Shown in pieces: positions 23,667-30,935 of a stretch of 35,093 bases of DNA. The position numbers and the translations under genes were made by a program. Where the stretch lies: positions 1 through 35,093 of the forward strand of contig DCCQ01000093.1 of assembly GCA_002314195.1 (NCBI GenBank). Direction: 5' to 3'. Within the stretch, counting starts at the first letter, position 1. Every line of letters starts with the position of its first letter. The notes beneath the pieces were generated by a model that saw only the letters and a program-made list of their open reading frames with translations, did not search any database and was not told the origin of the DNA. The DNA comes from Bacteroidales bacterium UBA1077 (GTDB lineage Bacteria > Bacteroidota > Bacteroidia > Bacteroidales > UBA932).

Positions 23667-24965
23667 ATGACAAATAAATACGTAAACCCTTCCCGGAAAG
23701 AATGGTCAAAATTGACTGTCAGAGCCAGCGAAAGCGACAAAGACATAGAGGCCAGCGTCAGCGCCACTCTTGAATATGTCCGTACAAAAGGCGATGAAGC
23801 CCTTCTGGACCTGGAATCAAGGTACGATGGCGTGGAGTTCTTTTCAGCTGAAGCCATGAGAGTCGGCGAAAAAGAGGTCGAAGAAGCCGCCGCTTCGGTA
23901 CCGCAGGAATTGAAAGATGCCATCGCGCAGGCATATTCAAACATCAAGAAATTTCATGAAGCGCAGATGCCGGAGATTGTCAGGGTTGAGACCTCGCCTG
24001 GAGTGACATGCGTGCAGAAGGCCGTGCCGGTCCGCAGGGTAGGTCTTTATGTTCCCGGAGGACGCGCGCCTTTGTTTTCGACCGTGCTGATGTTGGCTGT
24101 TCCCGCTCAGGTGGCTGGCTGTCAGGAAATTGTCCTTTGCACGCCTCCCGACAAGGATGGAAAGGCGAATCCGGCCATTGTCTATGCCGCTTCGGTCTGT
24201 GGTGTCAGGAATATATTCAAAATCGGTGGAGGGCAGGCCATCGCTGCGATGGCTTATGGGACTCGGACGCTTGCCAAATGTGACAAGATCTTCGGCCCAG
24301 GAAACCGTTACGTGATGAAAGCAAAGCAGATGGTCGGATTGACTGTAACGACCATCGACATGCCTGCCGGGCCTTCTGAGGTGATGGTACTGGCGGATGA
24401 GACGGCCGTTCCAGATTACGTCGCCGCTGACTTTCTCTCGCAGTCGGAGCACGGGCCGGACAGCCAGTCTGTTCTGGTCTGCACTTCGGAGGCGATAGCG
24501 GATGCCGTGGCGGAGTCCATCGCAAGGCAGAATGCAAGGCTCAAGCGTGGGGAAATAATCGCCAAAACGTTGGAGCATAGCCGTATTGTTGTCTTGCGGA
24601 GCCGTGACGAAGTGGTTGATTTTGCTAATGAATATGCTCCCGAACATCTGATCGTCTCCATGGCGGATCCGTGGAAAATCGCGGACAGGATCGTCGCCGC
24701 TGGAAGCATATTCATCGGCAATTATTCTCCTGAAAGTGCCGGGGACTATGCTTCGGGCACCAACCACACCCTTCCTACGGGCGGTTGGGCGCACTCTTTC
24801 AGCGGATTGAATCTGGACGCGTTCATGAGGAAGATGACGATCCAGGAACTCTCTCGCGAGGGGTTAGCTGGCTTGGGCAATACAATCCGCTCTATGGCAC
24901 TTGCCGAGGGGCTTGACGCTCATGCCGCTGCGGTTGAGGTTAGACTCAAAAATAATCAGTCATGA
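23667..24965 (+). CDS. hisD: Histidinol dehydrogenase
   Basis: HisD oxidises L-histidinol to L-histidine in two NAD-dependent steps. The 432-aa protein shows the domain signatures VGLYVPGGRAPLFSTVLMLA, KIFGPGNRYVMKAKQMV, the zinc/substrate region LSQSEHGPDSQSVLV, the catalytic ANEYAPEHLIVSM and the closing SGTNHTLPTGGWAHSFSGL. Length is normal. The start ATG lies 24 bases after hisG. The stop overlaps the ATG of hisCB (ATGA), implying coupled translation. Confidence 0.97.
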   Translation: MTNKYVNPSRKEWSKLTVRASESDKDIEASVSATLEYVRTKGDEALLDLESRYDGVEFFSAEAMRVGEKEVEEAAASVPQELKDAIAQAYSNIKKFHEAQMPEIVRVETSPGVTCVQKAVPVRRVGLYVPGGRAPLFSTVLMLAVPAQVAGCQEIVLCTPPDKDGKANPAIVYAASVCGVRNIFKIGGGQAIAAMAYGTRTLAKCDKIFGPGNRYVMKAKQMVGLTVTTIDMPAGPSEVMVLADETAVPDYVAADFLSQSEHGPDSQSVLVCTSEAIADAVAESIARQNARLKRGEIIAKTLEHSRIVVLRSRDEVVDFANEYAPEHLIVSMADPWKIADRIVAAGSIFIGNYSPESAGDYASGTNHTLPTGGWAHSFSGLNLDAFMRKMTIQELSREGLAGLGNTIRSMALAEGLDAHAAAVEVRLKNNQS

Positions 24966-26626
24966 AGATAGAGGACGTTCTTAAACTTGTAAGGCCAAAC
25001 ATTTTGGCCCTTGAAGCATACTCAACTGCCCGTGATGACTGCGGCTCGAATCAGCCAGAGACCTTTCTGGATGCCAACGAGAATCCATACAATAACGGCA
25101 TCAATCGCTACCCGGATCCCCATCAGAAAGCCTTGAAAGCCAAAATCGCTGAAACCAAAGGCATTGACACTGAGCACTTGTTTTTGGGCAACGGTAGCGA
25201 CGAGGCCATCGATTTGGTCTACAGGGTGTTCTGCGTTCCCGGAGAAAGCAATGCCGTGTCGATTGCCCCAAGTTACGGAATGTACGAGGTGGCCGCTGTG
25301 ATGAATGATGTGGAGTTCCGCAAGGTTCAACTCAAAAGCGATTTCTCGATGGACACGGATGCCATGCTTTCCGCATCCGACTCGAAGACCAGACTAATGT
25401 TCATCTGCTCCCCGAACAACCCTACAGGTAATTCCTTCCCGGTGGAGCAGATCGAGGATATTCTTGAAAGATTCGGCGGGATGGTGGTTCTTGACGAGGC
25501 CTACATTGATTTTTCGGTCAGGCCATCGCTGGTCTCTTTGATTGACAGATATCCCAACCTGATTGTGCTTCAGACCCTTTCGAAGGCGTGGGGCATGGCC
25601 GGGCTGCGAATCGGGTTGGCGATAGCTGATCCTGTCGTGATCTCGTTGATGTCCAAGGTCAAGTACCCGTACAACATCAATGTGGTGGCTCAGAAGATGG
25701 CGCTGGCCAAATTGGACGCTGGAGCGAAAGACAAGGCGGTGGCGGAGATTGTGGGACAGAGGTTCCGGCTGGAGAAGGAACTGGTCAAGTGTCCGGAAGT
25801 CAAAGGAATATATTCAAGCAACGCTAACTTTTTGCTGGTGAGGTTTGACGCTCCGGATGAGGTTTATGAGAGGCTGCTTGGGGGAGGGGTGATTGTGAGG
25901 AATCGTTCCAAGGTTCCGGGGTGCGAGGGATGCCTTAGAATTACGGTTGGTACTCCGGCTGAGAATGACCGGCTGCTTCGGCTGCTTGATTCATCGGTCG
26001 TTGAGCCTGTCGAAGCGCATCGTACTGGCCTTGAAGTCCTTGGAGAACGTCATGTCCGAATTGTCCGCAACACCAAAGAGACGAGTGTTTCTCTTGAATT
26101 GGACCTGGATTCCGTGGACAAAATAGCAGGCATCACCACCGGCCTCCCGTTCTTCGACCACATGCTGGAGCAGATTCCGAACCACGGAGGCGTCTCCCTG
26201 TCGATCAATGCCCAAGGCGATCTGCAAGTCGATGAACACCACACGATTGAGGATGTAGGAATAGTCCTTGGCGAAGCCATAAACGCTGCCCTCGGACAGA
26301 AACTCGGCATCGCCCGCTACGGATTCGTCCTGCCGATGGATGACTGCGACGCTGCCGTCCTGATGGATTTCGGCGGCAGGATCGATTTCAAATGGAACGC
26401 GGAGTTCAAACGCGAGAAAGTCGGAGATGTCCCGACCGAGATGTTCAGCCATTTCTTCCAGTCAGTCTGCTGCGGAGCCAAATGCAACCTGCACATCTGG
26501 GCGGAGGGGGAGAACGAGCATCACAAGGCCGAGGCGATCTTCAAGGCGTTCGCAAGGGCGCTGAGGATGGCTGTGGCGAGGACTCCTTTCCCTTACGAGT
26601 TACCTTCAAGCAAAGGCGTGTTATGA
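24962..26626 (+). CDS. hisCB: Fused histidinol-phosphate aminotransferase and imidazoleglycerol-phosphate dehydratase
   Basis: One 554-aa frame holds two enzymes. Residues 1-343 are HisC, a PLP aminotransferase, with FLDANENPYN, the segment NGSDEAIDLVYRVF, SPNNPTGN, VVLDEAYIDF and the PLP lysine Lys208 in LSKAWGMAGLRIG. Residues about 362-554 are the HisB dehydratase, with VRIVRNTKETSVSLEL, the manganese-site motifs FFDHMLEQIPNHGG, DEHHTIEDVG and NEHHKAEAIF. The linker at residues 345-353 (SVVEPVEAH) is encoded by a short palindromic repeat. Bacteroidales normally have HisB fused to an N-terminal histidinol-phosphatase domain; that domain is absent here and HisC sits in its place. The enzymes catalyse the seventh and sixth steps of the pathway. 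The stop overlaps the hisH start. Histidinol-phosphatase must come from elsewhere. The reading frame is continuous through the joint, with both halves intact. Confidence 0.93.
   Translation: MKIEDVLKLVRPNILALEAYSTARDDCGSNQPETFLDANENPYNNGINRYPDPHQKALKAKIAETKGIDTEHLFLGNGSDEAIDLVYRVFCVPGESNAVSIAPSYGMYEVAAVMNDVEFRKVQLKSDFSMDTDAMLSASDSKTRLMFICSPNNPTGNSFPVEQIEDILERFGGMVVLDEAYIDFSVRPSLVSLIDRYPNLIVLQTLSKAWGMAGLRIGLAIADPVVISLMSKVKYPYNINVVAQKMALAKLDAGAKDKAVAEIVGQRFRLEKELVKCPEVKGIYSSNANFLLVRFDAPDEVYERLLGGGVIVRNRSKVPGCEGCLRITVGTPAENDRLLRLLDSSVVEPVEAHRTGLEVLGERHVRIVRNTKETSVSLELDLDSVDKIAGITTGLPFFDHMLEQIPNHGGVSLSINAQGDLQVDEHHTIEDVGIVLGEAINAALGQKLGIARYGFVLPMDDCDAAVLMDFGGRIDFKWNAEFKREKVGDVPTEMFSHFFQSVCCGAKCNLHIWAEGENEHHKAEAIFKAFARALRMAVARTPFPYELPSSKGVL
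25996..26020 (+). repeat. Palindromic repeat copy 1, at the HisC/HisB linker
   Basis: This segment shares the 16-base core tgagcctgtcgaagcg and the preceding GGTCG with the copy at 28394-28418. Its arms are degenerate: only about four base pairs including one G-T remain. It encodes V-V-E-P-V-E-A-H between the two enzyme domains. Confidence 0.8.
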
Positions 26627-27213
26627 TCGCGATAGTTGACTACAAGGCCGGCAACATCCGCTCGGTCGAGAACGCTCTAAAAAGACTTGGTGCGGAATAT
26701 GTGCTGACCGCTGACCAAGAAATGATCCAACGTGCCGACCACGTGATTCTTCCAGGGGTGGGAGAGGCGTCCTCGGCGATGAAATCGTTGGAATCCACGG
26801 GCCTTATTCCTGTCATCAAGTCATTGACCCAGCCGGTTTTGGGAATATGCATCGGTTTGCAGCTGATGTGTGCCTCAAGCGAGGAAGGGAATGTCGAATG
26901 CATGGGAATATTCAGCCCCAGTGTCCGACGATTCCAGGAAGAACCTGGGATCAAGATTCCTCACACCGGATGGAACACGATTTCCGGGCTGCGTGGACCG
27001 TTGTTCAGGAATATTCCCGAAGACTCTTTCGTCTATTATGTGCACTCCTACTGCCCTGAAATATTCATAGGACAGACTGCCGCCGTGACTGAATATGCGG
27101 GTGTCCGTTTCAGCGGGGCGCTTCAGCGGGACAATTTCTTCGGGACACAGTTTCATCCGGAGAAAAGCGGCAGCGTCGGGGCTGGAATATTGAAGAATTT
27201 CATTGAATTGTAA
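26623..27213 (+). CDS. hisH: Imidazole glycerol phosphate synthase, glutaminase subunit
   Basis: HisH hydrolyses glutamine and channels ammonia to HisF. The 196-aa protein shows IAIVDYKAGNIRSVENAL, the oxyanion region ILPGVGEAS, the nucleophile Cys in LGICIGLQLM, and the His/Glu of the triad in TQFHPEKSG. The ATG at 26623 overlaps the hisCB stop (ATGA); a longer upstream frame overlaps the HisB coding sequence and was dismissed. The hisA gene follows after 55 bases, the largest gap between structural genes in the his segment. That gap holds no clear promoter box or terminator. Confidence 0.95.
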   Translation: MIAIVDYKAGNIRSVENALKRLGAEYVLTADQEMIQRADHVILPGVGEASSAMKSLESTGLIPVIKSLTQPVLGICIGLQLMCASSEEGNVECMGIFSPSVRRFQEEPGIKIPHTGWNTISGLRGPLFRNIPEDSFVYYVHSYCPEIFIGQTAAVTEYAGVRFSGALQRDNFFGTQFHPEKSGSVGAGILKNFIEL

Positions 27214-27268
27214 TTAATTGGTTAAGCTTGTGAACGACAGGTGGTTACTTGTTTGTAAAAGTTGAGTT

Positions 27269-27982
27269 ATGAGGAATTTTAACATAATCCCGGCCATTGA
27301 CATCATAGGAGGCCGATGCGTTCGTCTCACGCAAGGGGACTACGCGAAAGAGAAGGTATATTCAGACAACCCTGTGGAGATGGCGAAGAGTTTTGAGCGG
27401 GCCGGGGCCACAAGGCTTCATCTTGTGGATCTTGAGGGGGCGAAGGAGTCCTGTCCGAAGAATCTGGACGTGCTCAGGGACATCACCCGTGAGACCGGAC
27501 TGAAAGTCGAGTTCGGCGGGGGAGTGAAGTCGGAGGAGTCCCTCAAGGCGGTGCTGGACGCCGGCGCTGAATATATCATCTGCGGGAGCGTGGCTTTCAC
27601 CGAGCCTGGGATATTCAAAAAATGGCTTGAGGAATATGGCCGCAGAATAATTCTTGGACTTGATCTGAAGAACGGCCTTGTGGCGACTCATGGTTGGAAA
27701 GAGACTGTGCCGATGTCCGCCGTGCAGGCTTTGGAGTCTTTTGAAGGCCTTGTACGTCAGGCTATTGTGACGGAGGTGTCACGGGACGGGATGTTGCAGG
27801 GAGTCAATCTGGAGTTTTACGCCGGGCTTCAGCAACAGTTTCCGGAGGTGGAGATCATCGTGAGCGGGGGCGTGTCCAGTTACGAGGACCTGACCGAACT
27901 GAAGAAGTTCGGGCTTCGCTCTGCCATCGTCGGGAAGGCCATCTACGAGGGACGTGTGAAACTTGAGGACTTATTCAGGTAA
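27269..27982 (+). CDS. hisA: ProFAR isomerase
   Basis: HisA converts ProFAR to PRFAR, an Amadori rearrangement. The 237-aa TIM barrel has the two catalytic Asp motifs, IPAIDIIGGRCVRL near residue 10 and ILGLDLKNG near 130, together with the phosphate-binding loops VEFGGGVKSEES, IICGSVAF, VSGGVSSYEDL and AIVGKAIYEG. The strand motif VTEVSRDGMLQG has Glu where many homologues have Asp after the conserved Thr, a mild variation. Its stop is one base before the hisF ATG. Confidence 0.95.
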   Translation: MRNFNIIPAIDIIGGRCVRLTQGDYAKEKVYSDNPVEMAKSFERAGATRLHLVDLEGAKESCPKNLDVLRDITRETGLKVEFGGGVKSEESLKAVLDAGAEYIICGSVAFTEPGIFKKWLEEYGRRIILGLDLKNGLVATHGWKETVPMSAVQALESFEGLVRQAIVTEVSRDGMLQGVNLEFYAGLQQQFPEVEIIVSGGVSSYEDLTELKKFGLRSAIVGKAIYEGRVKLEDLFR

Positions 27983-27983
27983 T

Positions 27984-28784
27984 ATGTTGGCAAAGAGGAT
28001 AATACCATGCCTTGATGTCAAGAACGGACAGGTCGTCAAGGGCGTCAACTTCGAGGGACTTCGTGAGGTCGGTGACCCCGTGGAGATGGGGGCGTTCTAT
28101 TCCGGGCAAGGGGCCGATGAACTGGTCTATCTGGACATCAGCGCGTCTTCGGAGGGCCGTCGGACATTCACGGATCTGGTCTCACGGATAGCGGAACGGA
28201 TTGATATTCCTTTCACTGTGGGTGGGGGAATCGCTTCGTTTGAGGATGCGGCCAGGCTGCTGGACGCCGGGGCGGACAAGATCACTGTCAACACGTCTGC
28301 GGTCCTGCATCCGGAGATCATTTCGCGGATCGCCTCGCGCTATGGCTCCCAGTTTGTTGTCGTGGCGATTGACGCTAGGACGTCCGCTTCTCCGGTCGCT
28401 GAGCCTGTCGAAGCGACCTCTGTGGTCGGTAACAACAACTGGCAAGTGATGACCCACGGTGGTAAAACCCCGACCGACAAGGAGTTATATTCATGGGCCA
28501 AAGAAGTCCAGAACCTCGGTGCCGGAGAAATCCTCTTCACCTCCATGGATCACGACGGAACCCAAAACGGCTATGCCGTGGAAGCATATTCACATCTCGC
28601 CGAGGAACTTTCCATCCCCGTGATCGCCTCAGGAGGAGCGGGAAGCGTCAGCGACATCGAGGAAGTCCTGACCACCGGCTGTGCCGACGCCGCCCTCGCC
28701 GCGAGCATATTCCATTATGGTGAGATCTCCATCCCTGATTTGAAAAGAACCCTCCGCGCTCACGGAGTGAATGTAAGAATATAA
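27984..28784 (+). CDS. hisF: Imidazole glycerol phosphate synthase, cyclase subunit, with loop insertion
   Basis: HisF uses ammonia from HisH to convert PRFAR to imidazole glycerol phosphate and AICAR. The 266-aa barrel starts MLAKRIIPCLDVKNG with catalytic Asp11 and has VVVAIDA with Asp130, both in the same positions as the well-known Thermotoga enzyme. ILFTSMDHDGTQNGY brings the third conserved Asp at 189, against about 176 in Thermotoga, so roughly 13 extra residues lie between them. The extra residues are in the loop after Asp130 (RTSASPVAEPVEATSVVGNN) and are largely encoded by a palindromic repeat. All motifs outside this loop are normal (VGGGIASFEDA, VIASGGAGSVSDI, AALAASIFHYGE). The ATG at 27984 was chosen because it gives the family N-terminus; the longer frame at 27963 overlaps hisA. 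Confidence 0.95.
   Translation: MLAKRIIPCLDVKNGQVVKGVNFEGLREVGDPVEMGAFYSGQGADELVYLDISASSEGRRTFTDLVSRIAERIDIPFTVGGGIASFEDAARLLDAGADKITVNTSAVLHPEIISRIASRYGSQFVVVAIDARTSASPVAEPVEATSVVGNNNWQVMTHGGKTPTDKELYSWAKEVQNLGAGEILFTSMDHDGTQNGYAVEAYSHLAEELSIPVIASGGAGSVSDIEEVLTTGCADAALAASIFHYGEISIPDLKRTLRAHGVNVRI
28394..28418 (+). repeat. Palindromic repeat copy 2, inside hisF
   Basis: GGTCGCT (28394-28400) and AGCGACC (28412-28418) are perfect 7-bp arms around an 11-base loop. It shares a 16-base core with the copy in hisCB. It encodes V-A-E-P-V-E-A-T in the same reading frame as the other copy. It resembles the short REP-like palindromes scattered in many bacterial genomes, as I recall them. Confidence 0.88.
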
Positions 28785-28800
28785 ATAAATTTTAACGAAT

Positions 28801-29403
28801 ATGATTGATTTTAAAGCACTTAAAACTGGCTCCGATGGCCTCGTGCCAGCGATCGTCCAGGACCAGAACACCCTTCAGGTCCTCATGCTCGGCTACATGA
28901 ACGCCGAGGCTCTCGAAAAGACCCAGACCGGCGGTCTTGTGACATTCTACAGCCGCTCCCGCCAGACTCTCTGGACAAAAGGCGAGACCAGCGGCAACTA
29001 CCTGCACCTTGTCTCCATCGCGGCGGACTGCGACTCGGACACCCTCCTCGTGCGCGCGATTCCTGACGGCCCGGCCTGCCACAAAGGCACGAAGACTTGC
29101 TGGGGTGACGCTGTTCCGACAAGCCAGGGCTTCATCCGTGAACTGGAAAGCGTGATCAAAGGCCGCCACGAGCAGATGCCTGAGAAGTCCTACACCACGT
29201 CTCTTTTCAAGGCCGGAATTCCGAGAATGGCCCAGAAAGTCGGTGAGGAGGCGGTAGAGACCGTCATCGAGGCCGTAAAGGGAGATGACGAACGTATGAT
29301 ATATGAAGCCTCCGACCTTGTCTATCACCTGCTTGTCCTACTTGTCAGCAAAGGTTACGGCATCGCTGACCTTGAAAAGGAACTGGAGAAGAGGCATAAG
29401 TAG
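28801..29403 (+). CDS. hisIE: Fused phosphoribosyl-AMP cyclohydrolase / phosphoribosyl-ATP pyrophosphatase
   Basis: This 200-aa fusion carries out the second and third steps of histidine synthesis. The HisI half spans 1-110 with VPAIVQDQNTLQVLMLGYMN, FYSRSRQTLWTKGETSGN, the metal-binding DCDSDTLLV and PACHKGTKTCW. The HisE half spans about 115-200 with SYTTSLFKAGIPRMAQKVGE, then EAVETVIEA, and ASDLVYHLLVLL. This arrangement is standard. With it the cluster covers all histidine steps except histidinol phosphatase. leuA starts 32 bases downstream with no terminator or promoter box between. Confidence 0.96.
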   Translation: MIDFKALKTGSDGLVPAIVQDQNTLQVLMLGYMNAEALEKTQTGGLVTFYSRSRQTLWTKGETSGNYLHLVSIAADCDSDTLLVRAIPDGPACHKGTKTCWGDAVPTSQGFIRELESVIKGRHEQMPEKSYTTSLFKAGIPRMAQKVGEEAVETVIEAVKGDDERMIYEASDLVYHLLVLLVSKGYGIADLEKELEKRHK

Positions 29404-29435
29404 GTGTTGAATTACGAACTTAACAAATATCACAC

Positions 29436-30935
29436 ATGAATTCAGACAGAATTTACATTTTTGACACCACCCTGCGTGATGGCGAGCAGGTGCCCGGGTG
29501 CCAGCTCAACACTGTGGAGAAAATCCAGGTCGCCAAGGCGCTTGAAGAGTTGGGCGTTGATGTGATAGAAGCGGGTTTCCCTATCTCCAGCCCTGGAGAT
29601 TTCAATTCAGTCGTGGAGATCTCCAAGGCCGTCACTTGGCCGGTGATATGCGCCCTGACGCGTGCGGTGGAGAAAGACATAGATGTGGCCGCCGAGGCGC
29701 TCAAATACGCCAAACACAAGAGAATACACACCGGGATCGGAACCTCCGACTCCCATATAAAGTACAAGTTCAATTCCACCCGTGAGGAGATCATTGAACG
29801 TGCCGTGCGGGCGGTGAAATACGCCAAGAAATATGTCGAGGATGTGGAGTTTTACGCCGAGGATGCCGGACGCACTGACAATGAGTATCTTGCGAGGGTC
29901 GTTGAGGCCGTCATAAAGGCCGGTGCCACCGTTGTGAACATCCCCGACACGACAGGCTACTGCCTTCCTTCCGAGTACGCCGCCAAGATCAAGTACCTTG
30001 TTGACAACGTGGAAGGGATTGACAAGGCCATCATCTCCACACACTGCCACAACGACCTTGGAATGGCCACGGCCAACACCATGTCTGGACTTCTCGCCGG
30101 GGCCCGCCAGTGCGAGGTCACCATAAACGGAGTCGGTGAGCGCGCCGGCAACACGGCTCTTGAGGAGATCTCCATGATCATCAAGAGCCACAGCGACATC
30201 CCACTGGTCACCAACATCAACACGACCAAGATCACTCCTGTCAGCCGGATGGTCTCGAATCTTATGAATATGCCCGTTCAGGCCAACAAGGCCATCGTCG
30301 GACGCAACGCCTTCGCGCACTCCTCAGGCATCCATCAGGACGGTGTTCTTAAGAATGTGACCACCTACGAGATAATCGATCCTAAGGACGTAGGAATCGA
30401 TGACAATGACATCGTGCTTACCGCCAGAAGCGGCCACGCCGCGCTTAAATACCGTCTGGAAGTGCTTGGCATCAAGATAGAAGGCAAGAAACTGGACGCT
30501 TTCTACGATGAGTTCCTCAAACTTGCGGACAAGAAGAAGCAGGTGAGCGATGACGATCTTCTTGTTCTTGCCGGAGCTGACAGGGCCGAGGATCATCACG
30601 TCAAGCTTGAGTATCTCCAGGTGACAAGCGGCAAGGGACTCCGGCCGATCGCCAGTGTCGGTCTGGACATCGCGGGCGAGAAATTCGATGCCGCCTCCCG
30701 TGGCAACGGCCCTGTCGATGCCGCCATCAACGCCCTCAAACTCATCATCAAGCGCCAGATGGTGATAAAGGAGTTCACCATCCAGAACATCACCAAAGGC
30801 TCCGACGATGTGGGCAAGGTGCACATGCAGGTCGAGCATGACGGCCATGTCTATTACGGTTTCGGAGCGGACACCGACATCGTCACCGCTTCGGTCGAGG
30901 CTTTCATTGACTGCATAAACAGATTCAGGGGATGA
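29436..30935 (+). CDS. leuA: 2-isopropylmalate synthase
   Basis: LeuA condenses 2-oxoisovalerate and acetyl-CoA, the first step of leucine synthesis. The 499-aa protein has the HMGL-like barrel with FDTTLRDGEQVPGCQL at the start, HTGIGTSDSHIKYKF, the metal-binding STHCHNDLGMATAN, the segment VNGVGERAGNTALEE-type (here INGVGERAGNTALEEI) and the linker with NAFAHSSGIHQDGVLK. The C-terminal LeuA dimer/regulatory domain covers about 385-499 (YLQVTSGKGLRPIASVGLDI, HVYYGFGADTDIVTASVEAF), so leucine feedback is likely. A homologous citramalate synthase is less likely from the substrate-region sequence, but cannot be fully excluded. The stop overlaps the leuC ATG (ATGA). Confidence 0.92.
   Translation: MNSDRIYIFDTTLRDGEQVPGCQLNTVEKIQVAKALEELGVDVIEAGFPISSPGDFNSVVEISKAVTWPVICALTRAVEKDIDVAAEALKYAKHKRIHTGIGTSDSHIKYKFNSTREEIIERAVRAVKYAKKYVEDVEFYAEDAGRTDNEYLARVVEAVIKAGATVVNIPDTTGYCLPSEYAAKIKYLVDNVEGIDKAIISTHCHNDLGMATANTMSGLLAGARQCEVTINGVGERAGNTALEEISMIIKSHSDIPLVTNINTTKITPVSRMVSNLMNMPVQANKAIVGRNAFAHSSGIHQDGVLKNVTTYEIIDPKDVGIDDNDIVLTARSGHAALKYRLEVLGIKIEGKKLDAFYDEFLKLADKKKQVSDDDLLVLAGADRAEDHHVKLEYLQVTSGKGLRPIASVGLDIAGEKFDAASRGNGPVDAAINALKLIIKRQMVIKEFTIQNITKGSDDVGKVHMQVEHDGHVYYGFGADTDIVTASVEAFIDCINRFRG

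Noticed and set aside
23657..24794. Several antisense frames within hisD
   Set aside because: They are all opposite well-conserved HisD motifs, and none has a credible start or product.
25991..26460. Minus-strand frame of about 150 codons opposite the HisB domain
   Set aside because: It is a shadow of the real HisB domain, with no start context or recognisable motif; the plus-strand frame carries all catalytic motifs.
26392..26622. Long upstream extension of the HisH frame
   Set aside because: It lies wholly in the HisB coding region in another frame; the ATG at 26623 overlaps the hisCB stop and gives the family N-terminus IAIVDYKAGN.
27214..27268. Separate promoter for hisA in the 55-base hisH-hisA gap
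   Set aside because: TTG and TTTG motifs occur, but no TAnnTTTG box at proper spacing was found.
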